Below are positions 18,365-28,149 of a DNA stretch of 64,000 nt, in pieces. The position numbers were made by a program, and so were the translations under genes. Every line of letters begins with the position of its first letter. Position 1 is the first letter of the stretch. The notes beneath the pieces are model-generated. The model was given only the letters and a program-made list of their open reading frames with translations, made no database searches and was not told the origin of the DNA. The DNA is taken from NCBI RefSeq assembly GCF_015550595.1, contig NZ_JADNBB010000012.1, positions 93,440 through 157,439 of the forward strand. The letters run 5' to 3'. Origin of the DNA: Parabacteroides goldsteinii (GTDB lineage: Bacteria; Bacteroidota; Bacteroidia; Bacteroidales; Tannerellaceae).

Positions 18365-18946
18365 TCAAAATTTCTTCAATTCCTGATATAACCGCTGTAC
18401 CGGCAACCCCATTACATTATAAAATGACCCATTAATAGCCTCTACACCTATATAACCGATCCATTCTTGTATGCCATAACTGCCGGCCTTGTCGAAAGGA
18501 CGGTATTTGTCTACATAATATATAATATCCTCTTCTTCCAATTTAGCAAAACAGACCGCTGAAGCAACGGAAAAAGAGACTGTTTTCTTTTTGGTGCTCA
18601 GGCAAACTCCAGTCACAACTTCATGTACATGACCTGACAGATAACCAAGTATTTCGATAGCTTCATCACGATCGGCAGGTTTTCCCAACACGCGATCATA
18701 AGTAGCAACAATCGTATCGGCTGTGATAAGCAGTTCGTTGTCAGACATTTTTTCAAGATATGCTTCCGCTTTTTTACGTGCTATATATAAAGGTATGTCT
18801 TCAAAGGGTAGTGTATCAGGATACGATTCGTCGATGCCGGGAATCACTTCCACGTCAAATTCGAGATCGAGTCCGGCAAGCAGTTCTTTTCGGCGGGGAG
18901 AGTTAGAGCCCAGCACAATTCGATATTTCTGTAAGTTTGCTAGCAT
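18365..18946 (-). CDS. maf: Maf/YhdE-family nucleoside triphosphate pyrophosphatase
   Basis: A 193-residue protein with the Maf signature LGSNSPRRKELL near the N terminus, TADTIVATYDRVLGKP in the middle and the C-terminal DKAGSYGIQEWIGYIGVEAINGSFYNVMGLPV. Maf proteins hydrolyse dTTP/UTP or modified pyrimidine nucleotides to monophosphates and act as housecleaning enzymes, sometimes linked to cell division. It is 16 bases downstream of the HAD phosphatase gene on the same strand. Confidence 0.94.
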   Translation of the reverse strand: MLANLQKYRIVLGSNSPRRKELLAGLDLEFDVEVIPGIDESYPDTLPFEDIPLYIARKKAEAYLEKMSDNELLITADTIVATYDRVLGKPADRDEAIEILGYLSGHVHEVVTGVCLSTKKKTVSFSVASAVCFAKLEEEDIIYYVDKYRPFDKAGSYGIQEWIGYIGVEAINGSFYNVMGLPVQRLYQELKKF

Positions 18947-18962
18947 ATTGTTTTTCTTATTA

Positions 18963-19484
18963 TTACCATCCGAAGGCTTCGTCGCTCATCCAATGGCCTT
19001 GTGCTTTCATTGTCTGTTCAATTACATCGCGGGCAATACCCTCGCCCCCTTTGCGCAAAGAGATGTATTTTGCAATCTGTTTGATTTCCGGAGCAGCATC
19101 GGCAGGAGCGACAGGTAAACCTACCTGCTGCATGACTTCATAATCGGGAATATCATCACCGGCATACATTACCTCTTCCGGCTTCAATCCGGTCTTTTGA
19201 AGAAAATCTTTGAAGTCGTGTATCTTTACGGCGCTATGCATATATATATGTTCGATGCCCAACCGGGAAAATCGAATCTGCACAGCCTCCGTATACCCTC
19301 CGGTAATGATACCGACATGATAACCTTTCTTCACCGCCAACTGCAAGGCATATCCGTCTTTAATATTAACCGTGCGCATCGGATCGCCGTTTGGATGGAG
19401 TGAAACCACATCACACGACAAGACACCGTCTACATCAAACACAAATGCTTTTATTTTTGTCAGGTCATAATTGATACTACTCAT
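18963..19484 (-). CDS. KdsC-like HAD phosphatase (probable 3-deoxy-manno-octulosonate 8-phosphate phosphatase)
   Basis: A 173-residue HAD subclass IIIA enzyme without a cap domain. Motif I is FDVDGVL (Asp17, Asp19), motif II GIITGGY, and motif [17 protein letters not shown]. The size and the DGY(A/G)LQLAVKKG segment fit KdsC, which frees KDO from KDO-8-phosphate for lipopolysaccharide, and related sugar phosphatases. No kdsA is nearby, so the specific substrate remains probable rather than shown. It overlaps the upstream DUF2520 gene by 8 bases. Confidence 0.85.
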   Translation of the reverse strand: MSSINYDLTKIKAFVFDVDGVLSCDVVSLHPNGDPMRTVNIKDGYALQLAVKKGYHVGIITGGYTEAVQIRFSRLGIEHIYMHSAVKIHDFKDFLQKTGLKPEEVMYAGDDIPDYEVMQQVGLPVAPADAAPEIKQIAKYISLRKGGEGIARDVIEQTMKAQGHWMSDEAFGW

Positions 19485-20244
19485 TTTGGGCCTCCTTATG
19501 TATACTCTGGCTCAAAAGCTGGTAGATCGATTTCATATCGGGATCGTTCAGCATAGCCAGATGTTTATTTATCACATTCTCGTCGTAACGGATTGCCGGA
19601 CCGGTCTGAGCGGCAGCCGGCGACATGAGATGTATCTTTGCTGCCGTTTCATCTATCAGCGGCAAAAGTACATCGGCAGAGATACCTTCTTCTTCAAGCA
19701 ATTTATAGGACAATGCATAAATATGATTGGTAAAGTTGCAGGCAAAGACAGCAGCCAGGTGTAAGCTACGCCGTTTTTCCGATGACATAAAACGGACATT
19801 TTCCGAAAGCGCACTGGCTATATTCTTCAGATAGTCGGCATCCTTTTGGGTATTGGCTTCCAGAAAAAGCGGGATCACATCGAAGCTCACCTCCCGTCCC
19901 TTACTGAATGTCTGTAAAGGATAGAGTACGCCATAACGTGCGGCATGTCCCTCAAAAATATTCATCGGCATACTTCCGGCAGTATGTATCCACAAACCGT
20001 TGTTCGGCTTTACCTTTGCGATCGCTTCAGCCAGAACCGTATCTTTCAGTGAAAAAACATACATATCCGCATCCGGCTGCAAAGCAGAAAGATCTGTAGT
20101 CCAGGGACACCCCAACTTAACAGCCAACTGCCGGGCATTCTCCTGAGTACGGCTATATACCTGCCCGATCTGCATACCGACCCGCTGCATAGCTAACGAC
20201 AGGCGAGTCGCCAGATTACCGGCACCTATGAATACTATTTTCAT
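19477..20244 (-). CDS. Rossmann-fold protein with DUF2520 domain
   Basis: A 255-residue protein with an N-terminal nucleotide-binding loop GAGNLATRL (residues 7-15) and F420-dependent-oxidoreductase-like Rossmann fold, then a helical DUF2520 C-terminal domain ([15 protein letters not shown] ... [14 protein letters not shown]). The family resembles ketopantoate and pyrroline-5-carboxylate reductases, but its reaction is not established. The gene is embedded in a tightly packed leftward operon, overlapping its neighbours by 8 and 4 bases. Confidence 0.9.
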   Translation of the reverse strand: MKIVFIGAGNLATRLSLAMQRVGMQIGQVYSRTQENARQLAVKLGCPWTTDLSALQPDADMYVFSLKDTVLAEAIAKVKPNNGLWIHTAGSMPMNIFEGHAARYGVLYPLQTFSKGREVSFDVIPLFLEANTQKDADYLKNIASALSENVRFMSSEKRRSLHLAAVFACNFTNHIYALSYKLLEEEGISADVLLPLIDETAAKIHLMSPAAAQTGPAIRYDENVINKHLAMLNDPDMKSIYQLLSQSIHKEAQNE

Positions 20245-20795
20245 ACTTCACTATTTTCTTCCGGCATCTTATAGCTACCGAGATGTATTTTTTCCCATTG
20301 CAAATGTGCTTCGTCAAATGGTTTACGTTCCTGATCTTTATATCCGAAACCGATAATCGATAACACTTCGAGCTGATAAGGGACATCCAAAAGATTACGG
20401 ACATACACATTCGCATCCGTATCGTCTTCCGTCTGCCGGTTACGAATCTGACACCAACAACTTCCCAGCCCCAGATCTTCCGCCTGAAGTTGCATGTAAA
20501 TGGAAGCAATCGAGGCATCTTCCACCCAGACATCACTTTCCATCACATTTGCCATCACCACAACAGCCAGGGCACAACCTTCAAGGAAAGACGAACCCGC
20601 CGGTTTACAGGCAGCCAGTTTTTTTAACATTTCCTTGTCTTCCACAACCACGAACTGCCAGGGATTTTTACGTTTGGATGCCGGAGCCATCAATGCAGCT
20701 TTCAGTATCATCTCCACTTGTTCGGGCGAAAGCAACCGGTCGGTAAACTTACGTGTACTTCTTCTATTCTTGATAAGAGTTGCAAAGCTGTCCAT
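20241..20795 (-). CDS. nitroreductase-family FMN oxidoreductase
   Basis: A 184-residue protein starting MDSFATLIKNRRSTRKF, where the RRSTR segment binds the FMN phosphate. It continues with APASKRKNPWQFVVV and the GLGSCWCQIRNR region, all typical of the NfsB/FRP fold. Members reduce nitroaromatics, quinones or flavins using NAD(P)H. The open frame extends to 20861, but the start at 20795 is preferred because a -7 box (TATCTTTG, leftward) lies at 20866-20859, so 20861 would fall upstream of the transcript. It is the first gene of the leftward operon ending at maf. Confidence 0.93.
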   Translation of the reverse strand: MDSFATLIKNRRSTRKFTDRLLSPEQVEMILKAALMAPASKRKNPWQFVVVEDKEMLKKLAACKPAGSSFLEGCALAVVVMANVMESDVWVEDASIASIYMQLQAEDLGLGSCWCQIRNRQTEDDTDANVYVRNLLDVPYQLEVLSIIGFGYKDQERKPFDEAHLQWEKIHLGSYKMPEENSEV

Positions 20796-20858
20796 TTTTA
20801 TCTTATTTTTGTAGCTGTTAATTAAATTCTTTATGTTGGGAACACATTCCCCATAGGG

Positions 20859-20866
20859 CAAAGATA
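20859..20866 (-). promoter_or_regulatory. -7 box for the nitroreductase/DUF2520/kdsC-like/maf operon
   Basis: Read leftward TATCTTTG, matching TAnnTTTG, about 64 bases before the chosen start codon. No convincing -33 TTTG is visible. Confidence 0.5.
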
Positions 20867-20936
20867 AAGATTTTTTACATGCTGAATATACGCTTCCTTT
20901 ATTTTTCGCGTTAGTAAAGCTATAACATTATTAATT

Positions 20937-23351
20937 ATGAAGATTCGTGCGATAGCTGCACTGCTATTTATATTATTTTCTATCAGTGCTTTTGGACAAA
21001 AGCATGTTAAAATCACAGGATATGTTCGTGACGCCGATGGCAGTCCGCTTGAATTGGTTCTTGTACAGATAAAAAACACCCTGAACGGAGCGATGACCAA
21101 CGAAAAGGGATATTATTCGCTCACAACGTCTCCCGGAGACTCCGTTTCCGTCATTTTCTCGTGTCTGGGATATAATAAAGCCGAACGTATTCTACCAAGC
21201 GTACAACAAGACATGCGCCTGAATGTACAAATGAACTATACCAGTATTGACCTGGGAGAAGTGGTTGCAACTGCCATCCGTAAACAGACGACAACCCTTG
21301 AAACACTTGACGCTAATCGGGTTAAGCTCCTACCCGATCCGGCCGGTGGCAGTATCGAAAGCCTGGTAGTGACTTTCGCGGGTGTTTCATCCAGCAATGA
21401 ATTGAGTTCACAATATTCGGTTCGTGGTGGTAGTTACGATGAAAATATCGTTTATGTGAACGGACTGGAGGTATTCCGACCCTTGCTGATACGTTCCGGG
21501 CAACAGGAAGGATTGAGTTTTATCAACCCCGACATGACCGAGTCGGTCAATTTTGCTGCCGGGGGATTTGAAGCCCGCTATGGAGATAAAATGAGCTCGG
21601 TACTCGATATCAAATATAAAAAACCAAAAATATTCGAAGGTTCGGCATCTGCCAGCCTGCTGGGAGCAAATGCCTACGTGGGTAGTTCGATCGGCAAATT
21701 CACACAGGTTACAGGTGTTCGTTACAAAACAGGCCGTTCATTGCTAAAAACGATGGACACTGACGCTGAATATCAGCCGGACTTCGTCGATCTCCAGTCA
21801 TACATGACCTATCAACTGGCTCCCAAATGGGAAGTTAATTTCCTGGGAAACCTGGCTTCAAACACATTCAAATACACACCGCATAAACGCGAAACAACTT
21901 TCGGCACGGTCGAAAATGCTAAAAGATTCGAAGTAGCTTTCCCTAACAGTCGCGAAAGTGATAAGTTCCAGACCTTATTCGGGGCATTGACATTAAAACA
22001 CAATCCAAACGAAAATACCGAACTGGGTATCCAGGCTTCCGCCTTCACCAGCAAGGAAATAGAAACATACGACATCACCGGCGAATACTGGCTGGGAGAT
22101 GCTGCGGAAGAAAATGAGCAAGAACAAGTCCCTCTCTCCGTTGCCCGTTATCATGAACATGCACGCAACCGACTAAACTCAACCATTATGAATGCCGGAC
22201 ATTACGGTAGCGCACGCATCAAAAACAATACGATCAAATGGGGAGCAACCGTACAGATGGAAAAAATCAACGACCGTATCAGCGAATGGGAAAAACGCGA
22301 CTCGGCAGGCTATTCGCTCCCACAAACGGGAACAGGCGTAAACGTTATCTCCAACCTTTATTCCAATAATGACCTGTCCAGCACACGGCTATCCGCTTAT
22401 GTGCAGGATGCTTTTAAGTTCCGTACAAAACAAGGGATGTTTACACTGGTAGGCGGCCTTCGCGGAAGCTATTGGAGTTATAACAAAGAGTTTATCATCA
22501 GCCCGCGTGTATCTCTCGGATTCATTCCGAACTTCGACCAGAACCTTACATTCCGGGCAGCAAGCGGTATTTACTATCAATCACCGTTTTATAAGGAACT
22601 ACGTACGACTGTACGGGATGAATCGGGGAACGATATTATTGCACTGAATAAAGATATCAAATCGCAACGTTCCATCCATTTCATTGTGGGAGGAGATTAT
22701 ACATTCCGTGCGGCAGACCGGAACTTTAAGGTAAGTGCCGACCTATATTACAAAAAACTGGACGACCTCATCCCTTATACTGTCGACAACGTCAAGATCC
22801 GTTATTACGGAGAGAACTGCGCCAAAGGACATGCAATGGGTATCGATGTCAAATTCTTCGGCGAATTCGTACCCGGCACCGACTCATGGATCAGTTTCTC
22901 GCTAATGAAGGCCGAACAAACGATACGCGACCAGGTTACCGTTCCGATGCCTAACAGCCAGGGATACAATGTCTCACTTTTCTTCCAGGATTATTTCCCG
23001 GGATACAAACGTATAAAGCTGAATCTGAAAGGTGTTCTTTCCGGTGGTCTGCCCTTCATTGCCCCCCGGACGAAATACGAGGATGTAAAAAGCGTATTCC
23101 GTACTCCGGCATACAAACGTGTCGACCTGGGATTCTCCTACCAGCTTGCCGGGGAGTCGGACGCAATCATGGATCGGGGCTTTTTCCGCCACTTGAAGAA
23201 TATCTGGGTCGGAGTCGATATATTCAACTTGTTTGATATAAAAAATGTAAGTTCATACTACTGGATTACCAACATCGACAACCAGCAGTTTGCCGTACCG
23301 AACTACCTGACAGGCCGACAGCTTAATGCCCGTCTGATAGTTGATTTCTAA
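20937..23351 (+). CDS. TonB-dependent receptor with N-terminal carboxypeptidase-like domain
   Basis: An 804-residue outer membrane receptor. A signal peptide (to about residue 20, ending SAFG) is followed by a carboxypeptidase-regulatory-like domain (VKITGYVRDADGSPLELVLVQIKNT ... FSCLGYNKAERIL), a plug domain (about 110-225, with SSQYSVRGGSYDENIVYVNGLEV) and a beta-barrel ending RLIVDF. It has no SusD partner next to it, so it is more like a siderophore, vitamin or peptide receptor than a glycan transporter. A terminator follows. Cargo cannot be deduced. Confidence 0.93.
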   Translation: MKIRAIAALLFILFSISAFGQKHVKITGYVRDADGSPLELVLVQIKNTLNGAMTNEKGYYSLTTSPGDSVSVIFSCLGYNKAERILPSVQQDMRLNVQMNYTSIDLGEVVATAIRKQTTTLETLDANRVKLLPDPAGGSIESLVVTFAGVSSSNELSSQYSVRGGSYDENIVYVNGLEVFRPLLIRSGQQEGLSFINPDMTESVNFAAGGFEARYGDKMSSVLDIKYKKPKIFEGSASASLLGANAYVGSSIGKFTQVTGVRYKTGRSLLKTMDTDAEYQPDFVDLQSYMTYQLAPKWEVNFLGNLASNTFKYTPHKRETTFGTVENAKRFEVAFPNSRESDKFQTLFGALTLKHNPNENTELGIQASAFTSKEIETYDITGEYWLGDAAEENEQEQVPLSVARYHEHARNRLNSTIMNAGHYGSARIKNNTIKWGATVQMEKINDRISEWEKRDSAGYSLPQTGTGVNVISNLYSNNDLSSTRLSAYVQDAFKFRTKQGMFTLVGGLRGSYWSYNKEFIISPRVSLGFIPNFDQNLTFRAASGIYYQSPFYKELRTTVRDESGNDIIALNKDIKSQRSIHFIVGGDYTFRAADRNFKVSADLYYKKLDDLIPYTVDNVKIRYYGENCAKGHAMGIDVKFFGEFVPGTDSWISFSLMKAEQTIRDQVTVPMPNSQGYNVSLFFQDYFPGYKRIKLNLKGVLSGGLPFIAPRTKYEDVKSVFRTPAYKRVDLGFSYQLAGESDAIMDRGFFRHLKNIWVGVDIFNLFDIKNVSSYYWITNIDNQQFAVPNYLTGRQLNARLIVDF

Positions 23352-23376
23352 GAATATACTAATCATATAACAGAGT

Positions 23377-23416
23377 AAAGAGCCAATAAAAGATACCTCC
23401 TTTCATTGGCTCTTTT
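23377..23416 (+). terminator. Rho-independent terminator after TonB-dependent receptor
   Basis: AAAGAGCCAAT (23377-23387) pairs perfectly with ATTGGCTCTTT (23405-23415), followed by TTAATT. Confidence 0.85.
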
Positions 23417-23467
23417 AATTATTGGCAAAATGACACATTATTAGCTTTAATAATTGATGAAATTTTT

Positions 23468-23497
23468 CTTGATTCTTCGAAAAAGAATGTACCTTTG
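23468..23497 (+). promoter_or_regulatory. promoter of the methylmalonyl-CoA operon
   Basis: CTTG at 23468-23471, 18 bases, then TACCTTTG at 23490-23497, close to the Bacteroidetes consensus. It lies 44 bases before the epimerase start and should drive the five-gene operon to 28069. Confidence 0.6.
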
Positions 23498-23541
23498 CCT
23501 GCAAAACAAAAAGCATTATAAATTTTTAAATTATTATTGAC

Positions 23542-23952
23542 ATGGAAATTACACATATTGAGCATCTGGGTATTGCAGTGAAAAGCATCGAAGCTTGTCT
23601 GCCGTATTACGAAGAAATTTTAGGCATGAAATGCTACAACATCGAAGAAGTTGCAGACCAAAAAGTAAAAACAGCTTTCTTCAAAGTAGGCCAGACAAAG
23701 ATTGAATTACTGGAACCGACCAGCGAAGACAGCACTATCGCTAAATTCATAGAAAAGAAAGGCGAGGGCATTCATCATATCGCATTTGCCGTACCCGATG
23801 TACAGGCAGCTTTAAATGAAGCAGAAGAAAAAGGTGTTAAGCTGATCGACAAAGCTCCCCGTGGTGGTGCTGAAGGCTTGGACATTGCTTTCCTTCACCC
23901 GAAATCTACCTGCAGCGTTCTGACAGAACTTTGCATGCCAGGCAAAAAATAA
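23542..23952 (+). CDS. mce: methylmalonyl-CoA epimerase
   Basis: A 136-residue vicinal-oxygen-chelate protein. The N-terminal module starts with IEHLGIAVKS (metal ligand His8) and the second has EGIHHIAFAV, with a closing Glu in VLTELC as third ligand class. It interconverts (R)- and (S)-methylmalonyl-CoA, linking methylmalonyl-CoA mutase to the decarboxylase encoded next. This is the succinate-to-propionate route used by Bacteroidales. First gene of the operon. Confidence 0.95.
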   Translation: MEITHIEHLGIAVKSIEACLPYYEEILGMKCYNIEEVADQKVKTAFFKVGQTKIELLEPTSEDSTIAKFIEKKGEGIHHIAFAVPDVQAALNEAEEKGVKLIDKAPRGGAEGLDIAFLHPKSTCSVLTELCMPGKK

Positions 23953-23990
23953 TAAAAACACTTCATTTCTAACAACAAATCAGAAATACA

Positions 23991-25544
23991 ATGAGTAACC
24001 AACTTGAAAAAGTAAAAGAGCTTATCGCTCTTCGCGAACAAGCACGTCTCGGTGGTGGAGAAAAAAGAATCGAGTCTCAGCACAAAAAAGGCAAGTACAC
24101 AGCACGCGAACGTATCGCCATGTTACTTGACGAAGGTAGTTTCGAAGAGTTCGATATGTTCGTTCAACACCGTTGTACCAACTTCGGTATCGAAAAAACA
24201 AAATTCCTGGGTGATGGCGTTGTAACAGGTTATGGTACGATCGACGGCCGCCTTGTTTACGTCTATGCACAAGATTTCACAGTATTCGGCGGTGCTTTGT
24301 CAGAGTCATTAGCTATGAAGATCTGTAAAGTAATGGATCAGGCCATGAAGATGGGTGCCCCTGTCATCGGTCTGAACGATTCGGGTGGAGCACGTATCCA
24401 GGAAGGTGTGAACGCTTTGGCCGGTTATGCCGAGATTTTCCAGCGTAACATTCTGGCATCAGGTGTTGTTCCACAGATTTCCGGTATCTTTGGCCCATGT
24501 GCCGGCGGTGCCGTTTATTCTCCTGCACTGACAGACTTCAACATCATGACACGCGGAACAAGCTATATGTTCCTGACAGGTCCGAAAGTTGTAAAAACTG
24601 TTACCGGAGAAGACGTAACCCAGGAACAACTGGGTGGTGCAAGCGTACACACAACCAAATCGGGTGTTGCCCATTTCGCTGTCGACACAGAAGAAGACGG
24701 CTTGCAACTGATCCGCAAATTGATCAGCTTCCTTCCGCAGAATAACCTGGAAGAAACACCGCTGATCGAATGCAGCGATCCTATCGATCGTTTGGATGAT
24801 GTATTAAATGATATCATTCCGGATAATACCAACCAGTCATACGATATGTATGAAGTGATCGGAACAATTATCGACAACGGCGAATTCCTTGAAGTACATG
24901 CTGATTACGCCAAAAATATTATCGTTGGTTTCGCCCGTTTCAACGGACAGACAGTTGGTATCGTAGCCAACCAGCCAAAAGTTATGGCCGGATGTCTCGA
25001 CAGCAATGCTTCACGTAAAGCCGGTCGTTTCGTTCGTTTCTGCGACGCATTCAACATTCCTTTGGTAACATTGGTTGACGTTCCGGGATTCCTTCCGGGA
25101 ACAGGACAGGAATACAATGGTGTAATCCTTCACGGAGCTAAATTGCTTTATGCTTACGGTGAAGCAACTGTACCTAAAATTACAGTTACCCTGCGTAAAT
25201 CTTATGGTGGAGCTTACTGTGTGATGAGTTCTAAACACCTGCGTGGCGATATGAACTACGCATGGCCGACTGCAGAAATCGCAGTAATGGGCCCGAGCGG
25301 TGCAGTAGAAGTTATCTTCGCAAAAGAAGTGGCCGCATCCGAAGATCCAGCAAAAGCAACAGCAGAGAAAGAAGCGGAATACAAAAAAGCATTCGCAAAC
25401 CCGTACAATGCTGCTCAATATGGTTATATCGACGATGTGATCGAACCGCGTAACACACGCTTCCGCATCATTCGCGCATTACAACAATTGCAGACTAAAA
25501 AGTTAAGCAATCCTGCTAAGAAACATGACAATCTGCCTCTATAA
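23991..25544 (+). CDS. mmdA: methylmalonyl-CoA decarboxylase alpha subunit (carboxyltransferase)
   Basis: A 517-residue acyl-CoA carboxylase beta-type carboxyltransferase. It has two crotonase-like halves, with acyl-CoA-binding [11 protein letters not shown] in the first half and [18 protein letters not shown] and [13 protein letters not shown] in the second. It moves CO2 from methylmalonyl-CoA to the biotin carrier encoded downstream. The neighbours (epimerase, OadG-type, biotin carrier, beta subunit) point to the Na+-pumping decarboxylase rather than a biosynthetic propionyl-CoA carboxylase. Length is normal. Confidence 0.95.
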   Translation: MSNQLEKVKELIALREQARLGGGEKRIESQHKKGKYTARERIAMLLDEGSFEEFDMFVQHRCTNFGIEKTKFLGDGVVTGYGTIDGRLVYVYAQDFTVFGGALSESLAMKICKVMDQAMKMGAPVIGLNDSGGARIQEGVNALAGYAEIFQRNILASGVVPQISGIFGPCAGGAVYSPALTDFNIMTRGTSYMFLTGPKVVKTVTGEDVTQEQLGGASVHTTKSGVAHFAVDTEEDGLQLIRKLISFLPQNNLEETPLIECSDPIDRLDDVLNDIIPDNTNQSYDMYEVIGTIIDNGEFLEVHADYAKNIIVGFARFNGQTVGIVANQPKVMAGCLDSNASRKAGRFVRFCDAFNIPLVTLVDVPGFLPGTGQEYNGVILHGAKLLYAYGEATVPKITVTLRKSYGGAYCVMSSKHLRGDMNYAWPTAEIAVMGPSGAVEVIFAKEVAASEDPAKATAEKEAEYKKAFANPYNAAQYGYIDDVIEPRNTRFRIIRALQQLQTKKLSNPAKKHDNLPL

Positions 25545-25559
25545 TTCTTAAAACAGGAA

Positions 25560-26450
25560 ATGAATATGATTAACAAAAGATTTGGAGTATTGCTACTGTT
25601 CGTGTTGCTCGTTTCATTCGGAGCACAGGCACAGCGTGCAACCTCCATGCGAATAAATGAAGTGCTGGTCATCAACGACGACAATTTCGTTGACGACTAT
25701 GGCAAACGCCACCCCTGGATAGAGTTATTCAATACTTCTGCCGGAACGGTCAATATCGCAGGATGTTTTTTGACAGATGACAAAAACAATCCGAAGAAAT
25801 ATCCAATTCCAAAGGGTGATGTACTTACTCAAATACCGCCCCGCCAGCATACATTATTCTGGGCTGACGGAGAACCAAGCCGTGGTACTTTCCATGTCAA
25901 CTTCACATTAGATCCGTCCAAAGAGAATTATATCGGTCTATACGATGCTGACGGTAAAACACTGATCGATGAAATTACTATTCCGGCTGCACAGAAAAGT
26001 GACATTAGCTACGGTAGAATAATCGACGGAGGAGAAGAATGGGGTATACTTCCTAAAGTTACTCCCAGCACAAACAACCTGACGTTAGACTCTAACGAAA
26101 AGATTGAAAACTTCAAAACGAACGATTCTCTGGGTATTGGTATGACCATTACAGCTATGGCTGTTGTGTTCATGGGATTACTCCTCCTCTTCCTTATCTT
26201 TAAACAGGTAGGTAAAGCAGCTATTGCAGCCAGCAAGCGTAATGCTCAGAAAGCCGGAGCTCCGGTTTCAGCCAGCACTCCGGATGAGGTATCGGGAGAA
26301 GTTTTTGCTGCAATATCCACTGCTTTGTATGAAATGAGCGACGACAACCACGATGTTGAGAACACTGTCCTTACCATTCGTAAAGTTGCACGTACTTATT
26401 CTCCGTGGAGCTCGAAAATCTATAGTTTACGTGATGTACCCAGAAAGTAA
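25560..26450 (+). CDS. OadG-type gamma subunit fused to a periplasmic lamin-tail domain
   Basis: A 296-residue protein. A signal sequence (to about residue 24, AQA) is followed by a lamin-tail domain (about 28-160: RINEVLVINDDNFVDDYGKRHPWIELFN ... GWxxD-like LFWADGEPS), one membrane span near 197-217 (GMTITAMAVVFMGLLLLFLIF) and a cytoplasmic tail. The span plus tail is the part matching OadG/MmdD gamma subunits, which are normally only about 80-120 residues and stabilise the decarboxylase complex. Its location between the alpha subunit and biotin carrier genes supports a subunit role. The extra periplasmic domain is unusual compared with classical oxaloacetate or methylmalonyl-CoA decarboxylases. 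A second ATG at 25566 is equally possible. Confidence 0.88.
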   Translation: MNMINKRFGVLLLFVLLVSFGAQAQRATSMRINEVLVINDDNFVDDYGKRHPWIELFNTSAGTVNIAGCFLTDDKNNPKKYPIPKGDVLTQIPPRQHTLFWADGEPSRGTFHVNFTLDPSKENYIGLYDADGKTLIDEITIPAAQKSDISYGRIIDGGEEWGILPKVTPSTNNLTLDSNEKIENFKTNDSLGIGMTITAMAVVFMGLLLLFLIFKQVGKAAIAASKRNAQKAGAPVSASTPDEVSGEVFAAISTALYEMSDDNHDVENTVLTIRKVARTYSPWSSKIYSLRDVPRK

Positions 26451-26472
26451 TTATCTCTAAAAACAAACAAGA

Positions 26473-26904
26473 ATGAAAAGTTTTAAATATACCATCAACG
26501 GCAACGTATATAAAGTACACATCAATTCAGTGGTCGACGATATCGCTGAAGTAGAAGTAAACGGTACTCCCTATCAGGTAAAGATGGAAAAACCGGCAAA
26601 AAAACAAATGGTAACTCTGAAACGTCCGGCACAGGCTCCGACCACACCCAGTGGCGAATCGGTTATTACCCGCCCGGCTGCATCTACCACACAGGGTGCC
26701 ATCAAATCTCCGCTTCCCGGCGTGATACTGCAACTGAAATGTAATGTAGGTGATACTGTTAAGAGAGGACAGGTTCTACTTATTCTCGAGGCTATGAAGA
26801 TGGAAAACAACATCAACGCAGACCGCGACGGTAAGATTATTGAAATTAAAGTACATAAAGGAGATTCTGTACTGGAAGGTGCCGATCTCGTTGTAATCGG
26901 ATAA
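26473..26904 (+). CDS. mmdC: biotin carboxyl carrier subunit of methylmalonyl-CoA decarboxylase
   Basis: A 143-residue protein: a short N-terminal beta domain, a Pro/Thr/Ala-rich flexible linker (about 45-72), and a biotinyl domain with the EAMKMEN motif, whose Lys (about 109) is biotinylated. It shuttles carboxyl groups from the alpha subunit to the membrane beta subunit, where decarboxylation is coupled to Na+ export. Spacing to neighbours is 22 and 4 bases. Confidence 0.94.
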   Translation: MKSFKYTINGNVYKVHINSVVDDIAEVEVNGTPYQVKMEKPAKKQMVTLKRPAQAPTTPSGESVITRPAASTTQGAIKSPLPGVILQLKCNVGDTVKRGQVLLILEAMKMENNINADRDGKIIEIKVHKGDSVLEGADLVVIG

Positions 26905-26908
26905 GAGT

Positions 26909-28069
26909 ATGCAAGAGAGTTTTATGTCATTCCTGGGTGATAACCTACAGTTGTTCCTCACCTACACAGGAGTATATAACGCAACTCCAGGGCATCTCGT
27001 TATGCTACTGGTTGGTTTGCTCTTTATATTCCTTGCAATTAAATACGAGTTTGAACCTATGCTTCTGATCCCTATCGGATTCGGTATCCTGATCGGTAAC
27101 ATTCCTTTCAAAGATGCAGGACTTCAGGTAGGTATTTACGAACAGGGATCTGTACTGAACATCCTCTATCAGGGTGTAACCTCCGGATGGTATCCGCCAT
27201 TGATCTTCCTCGGTATCGGGGCCATGACCGACTTCTCAGCTTTGATATCCAATCCAAAGTTGATGTTGATCGGTGCTGCTGCCCAGTTCGGTATCTTCGG
27301 TGCTTATATCATCGCTCTTCAGATGGGATTCGAACCGAACCAGGCCGGTGCTATCGGTATTATCGGTGGTGCCGACGGTCCTACGGCTATCTTCCTGTCT
27401 TCCAAACTGGCTCCGAACCTGATGGGGGCCATTGCGGTGTCGGCCTACTCCTATATGGCGTTGGTACCTATTATCCAGCCACCGTTTATGAGACTGCTTA
27501 CTACGCAGAAGGAACGTTTGATCCGTATGAAACCGCCGAGAGCCGTTTCTTCCACAGAAAAGATCATCTTCCCGATTGTAGGTCTGTTATTGACTTGTTT
27601 CCTTGTACCTTCAGGTCTACCCTTGTTAGGTATGTTATTCTTCGGAAATCTGTTGAAAGAAAGTGGTGTAACACGTCGTTTGGCTGAAACAGCCCGCGGT
27701 CCGCTGATCGATACAATCACGATCCTGTTGGGTATTACCGTAGGTGCTTCTACACAGGCTACACAGTTCCTGACGCTGAACTCTATTAAGATTTTCGGTC
27801 TGGGTGCATTATCTTTCGTAATCGCAACCTGTGCCGGAATACTGTTCGTTAAGTTCTTCAACCTGTTCCTGAAAGAAGGTAACAAGATCAACCCGCTTAT
27901 CGGTAATGCCGGTGTATCTGCCGTGCCCGACTCGGCACGTATCTCTCAGGTCGTTGGTTTGGAATATGACCCAAGCAACTATCTGTTGATGCATGCTATG
28001 GGTCCGAACGTAGCAGGTGTAATCGGTTCTGCGGTAGCAGCCGGTATCCTGTTAGGATTCTTAGGATAA
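26909..28069 (+). CDS. mmdB: Na+-translocating decarboxylase beta subunit
   Basis: A 386-residue membrane protein with about 9-11 spans. It contains the conserved GGADGPTAIF segment whose Asp takes part in Na+ and proton transport, and the C-terminal LLMHAMGPNVAGVIGSAVAAGI stretch. It decarboxylates carboxybiotin and exports Na+. The start is either 26909 or the in-frame ATG at 26924, which has AGAGAG five bases upstream. It is the last gene of the operon, followed by a terminator. Confidence 0.95.
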   Translation: MQESFMSFLGDNLQLFLTYTGVYNATPGHLVMLLVGLLFIFLAIKYEFEPMLLIPIGFGILIGNIPFKDAGLQVGIYEQGSVLNILYQGVTSGWYPPLIFLGIGAMTDFSALISNPKLMLIGAAAQFGIFGAYIIALQMGFEPNQAGAIGIIGGADGPTAIFLSSKLAPNLMGAIAVSAYSYMALVPIIQPPFMRLLTTQKERLIRMKPPRAVSSTEKIIFPIVGLLLTCFLVPSGLPLLGMLFFGNLLKESGVTRRLAETARGPLIDTITILLGITVGASTQATQFLTLNSIKIFGLGALSFVIATCAGILFVKFFNLFLKEGNKINPLIGNAGVSAVPDSARISQVVGLEYDPSNYLLMHAMGPNVAGVIGSAVAAGILLGFLG

Positions 28070-28093
28070 TAGCAAGCTAAATAATAAGAAAAG

Positions 28094-28124
28094 GCTGTAT
28101 CATTTAGTTGATACAGCTTTTTTT
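28094..28124. terminator. terminator after the methylmalonyl-CoA decarboxylase operon
   Basis: GCTGTATCA (28094-28102) pairs with TGATACAGC (28109-28117), followed by seven T. Upstream A-rich sequence lets it also act on the small leftward gene ending at 28150. Confidence 0.88.
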
Positions 28125-28149
28125 ATCTCTTCTATTTTAGAGCGGATAT

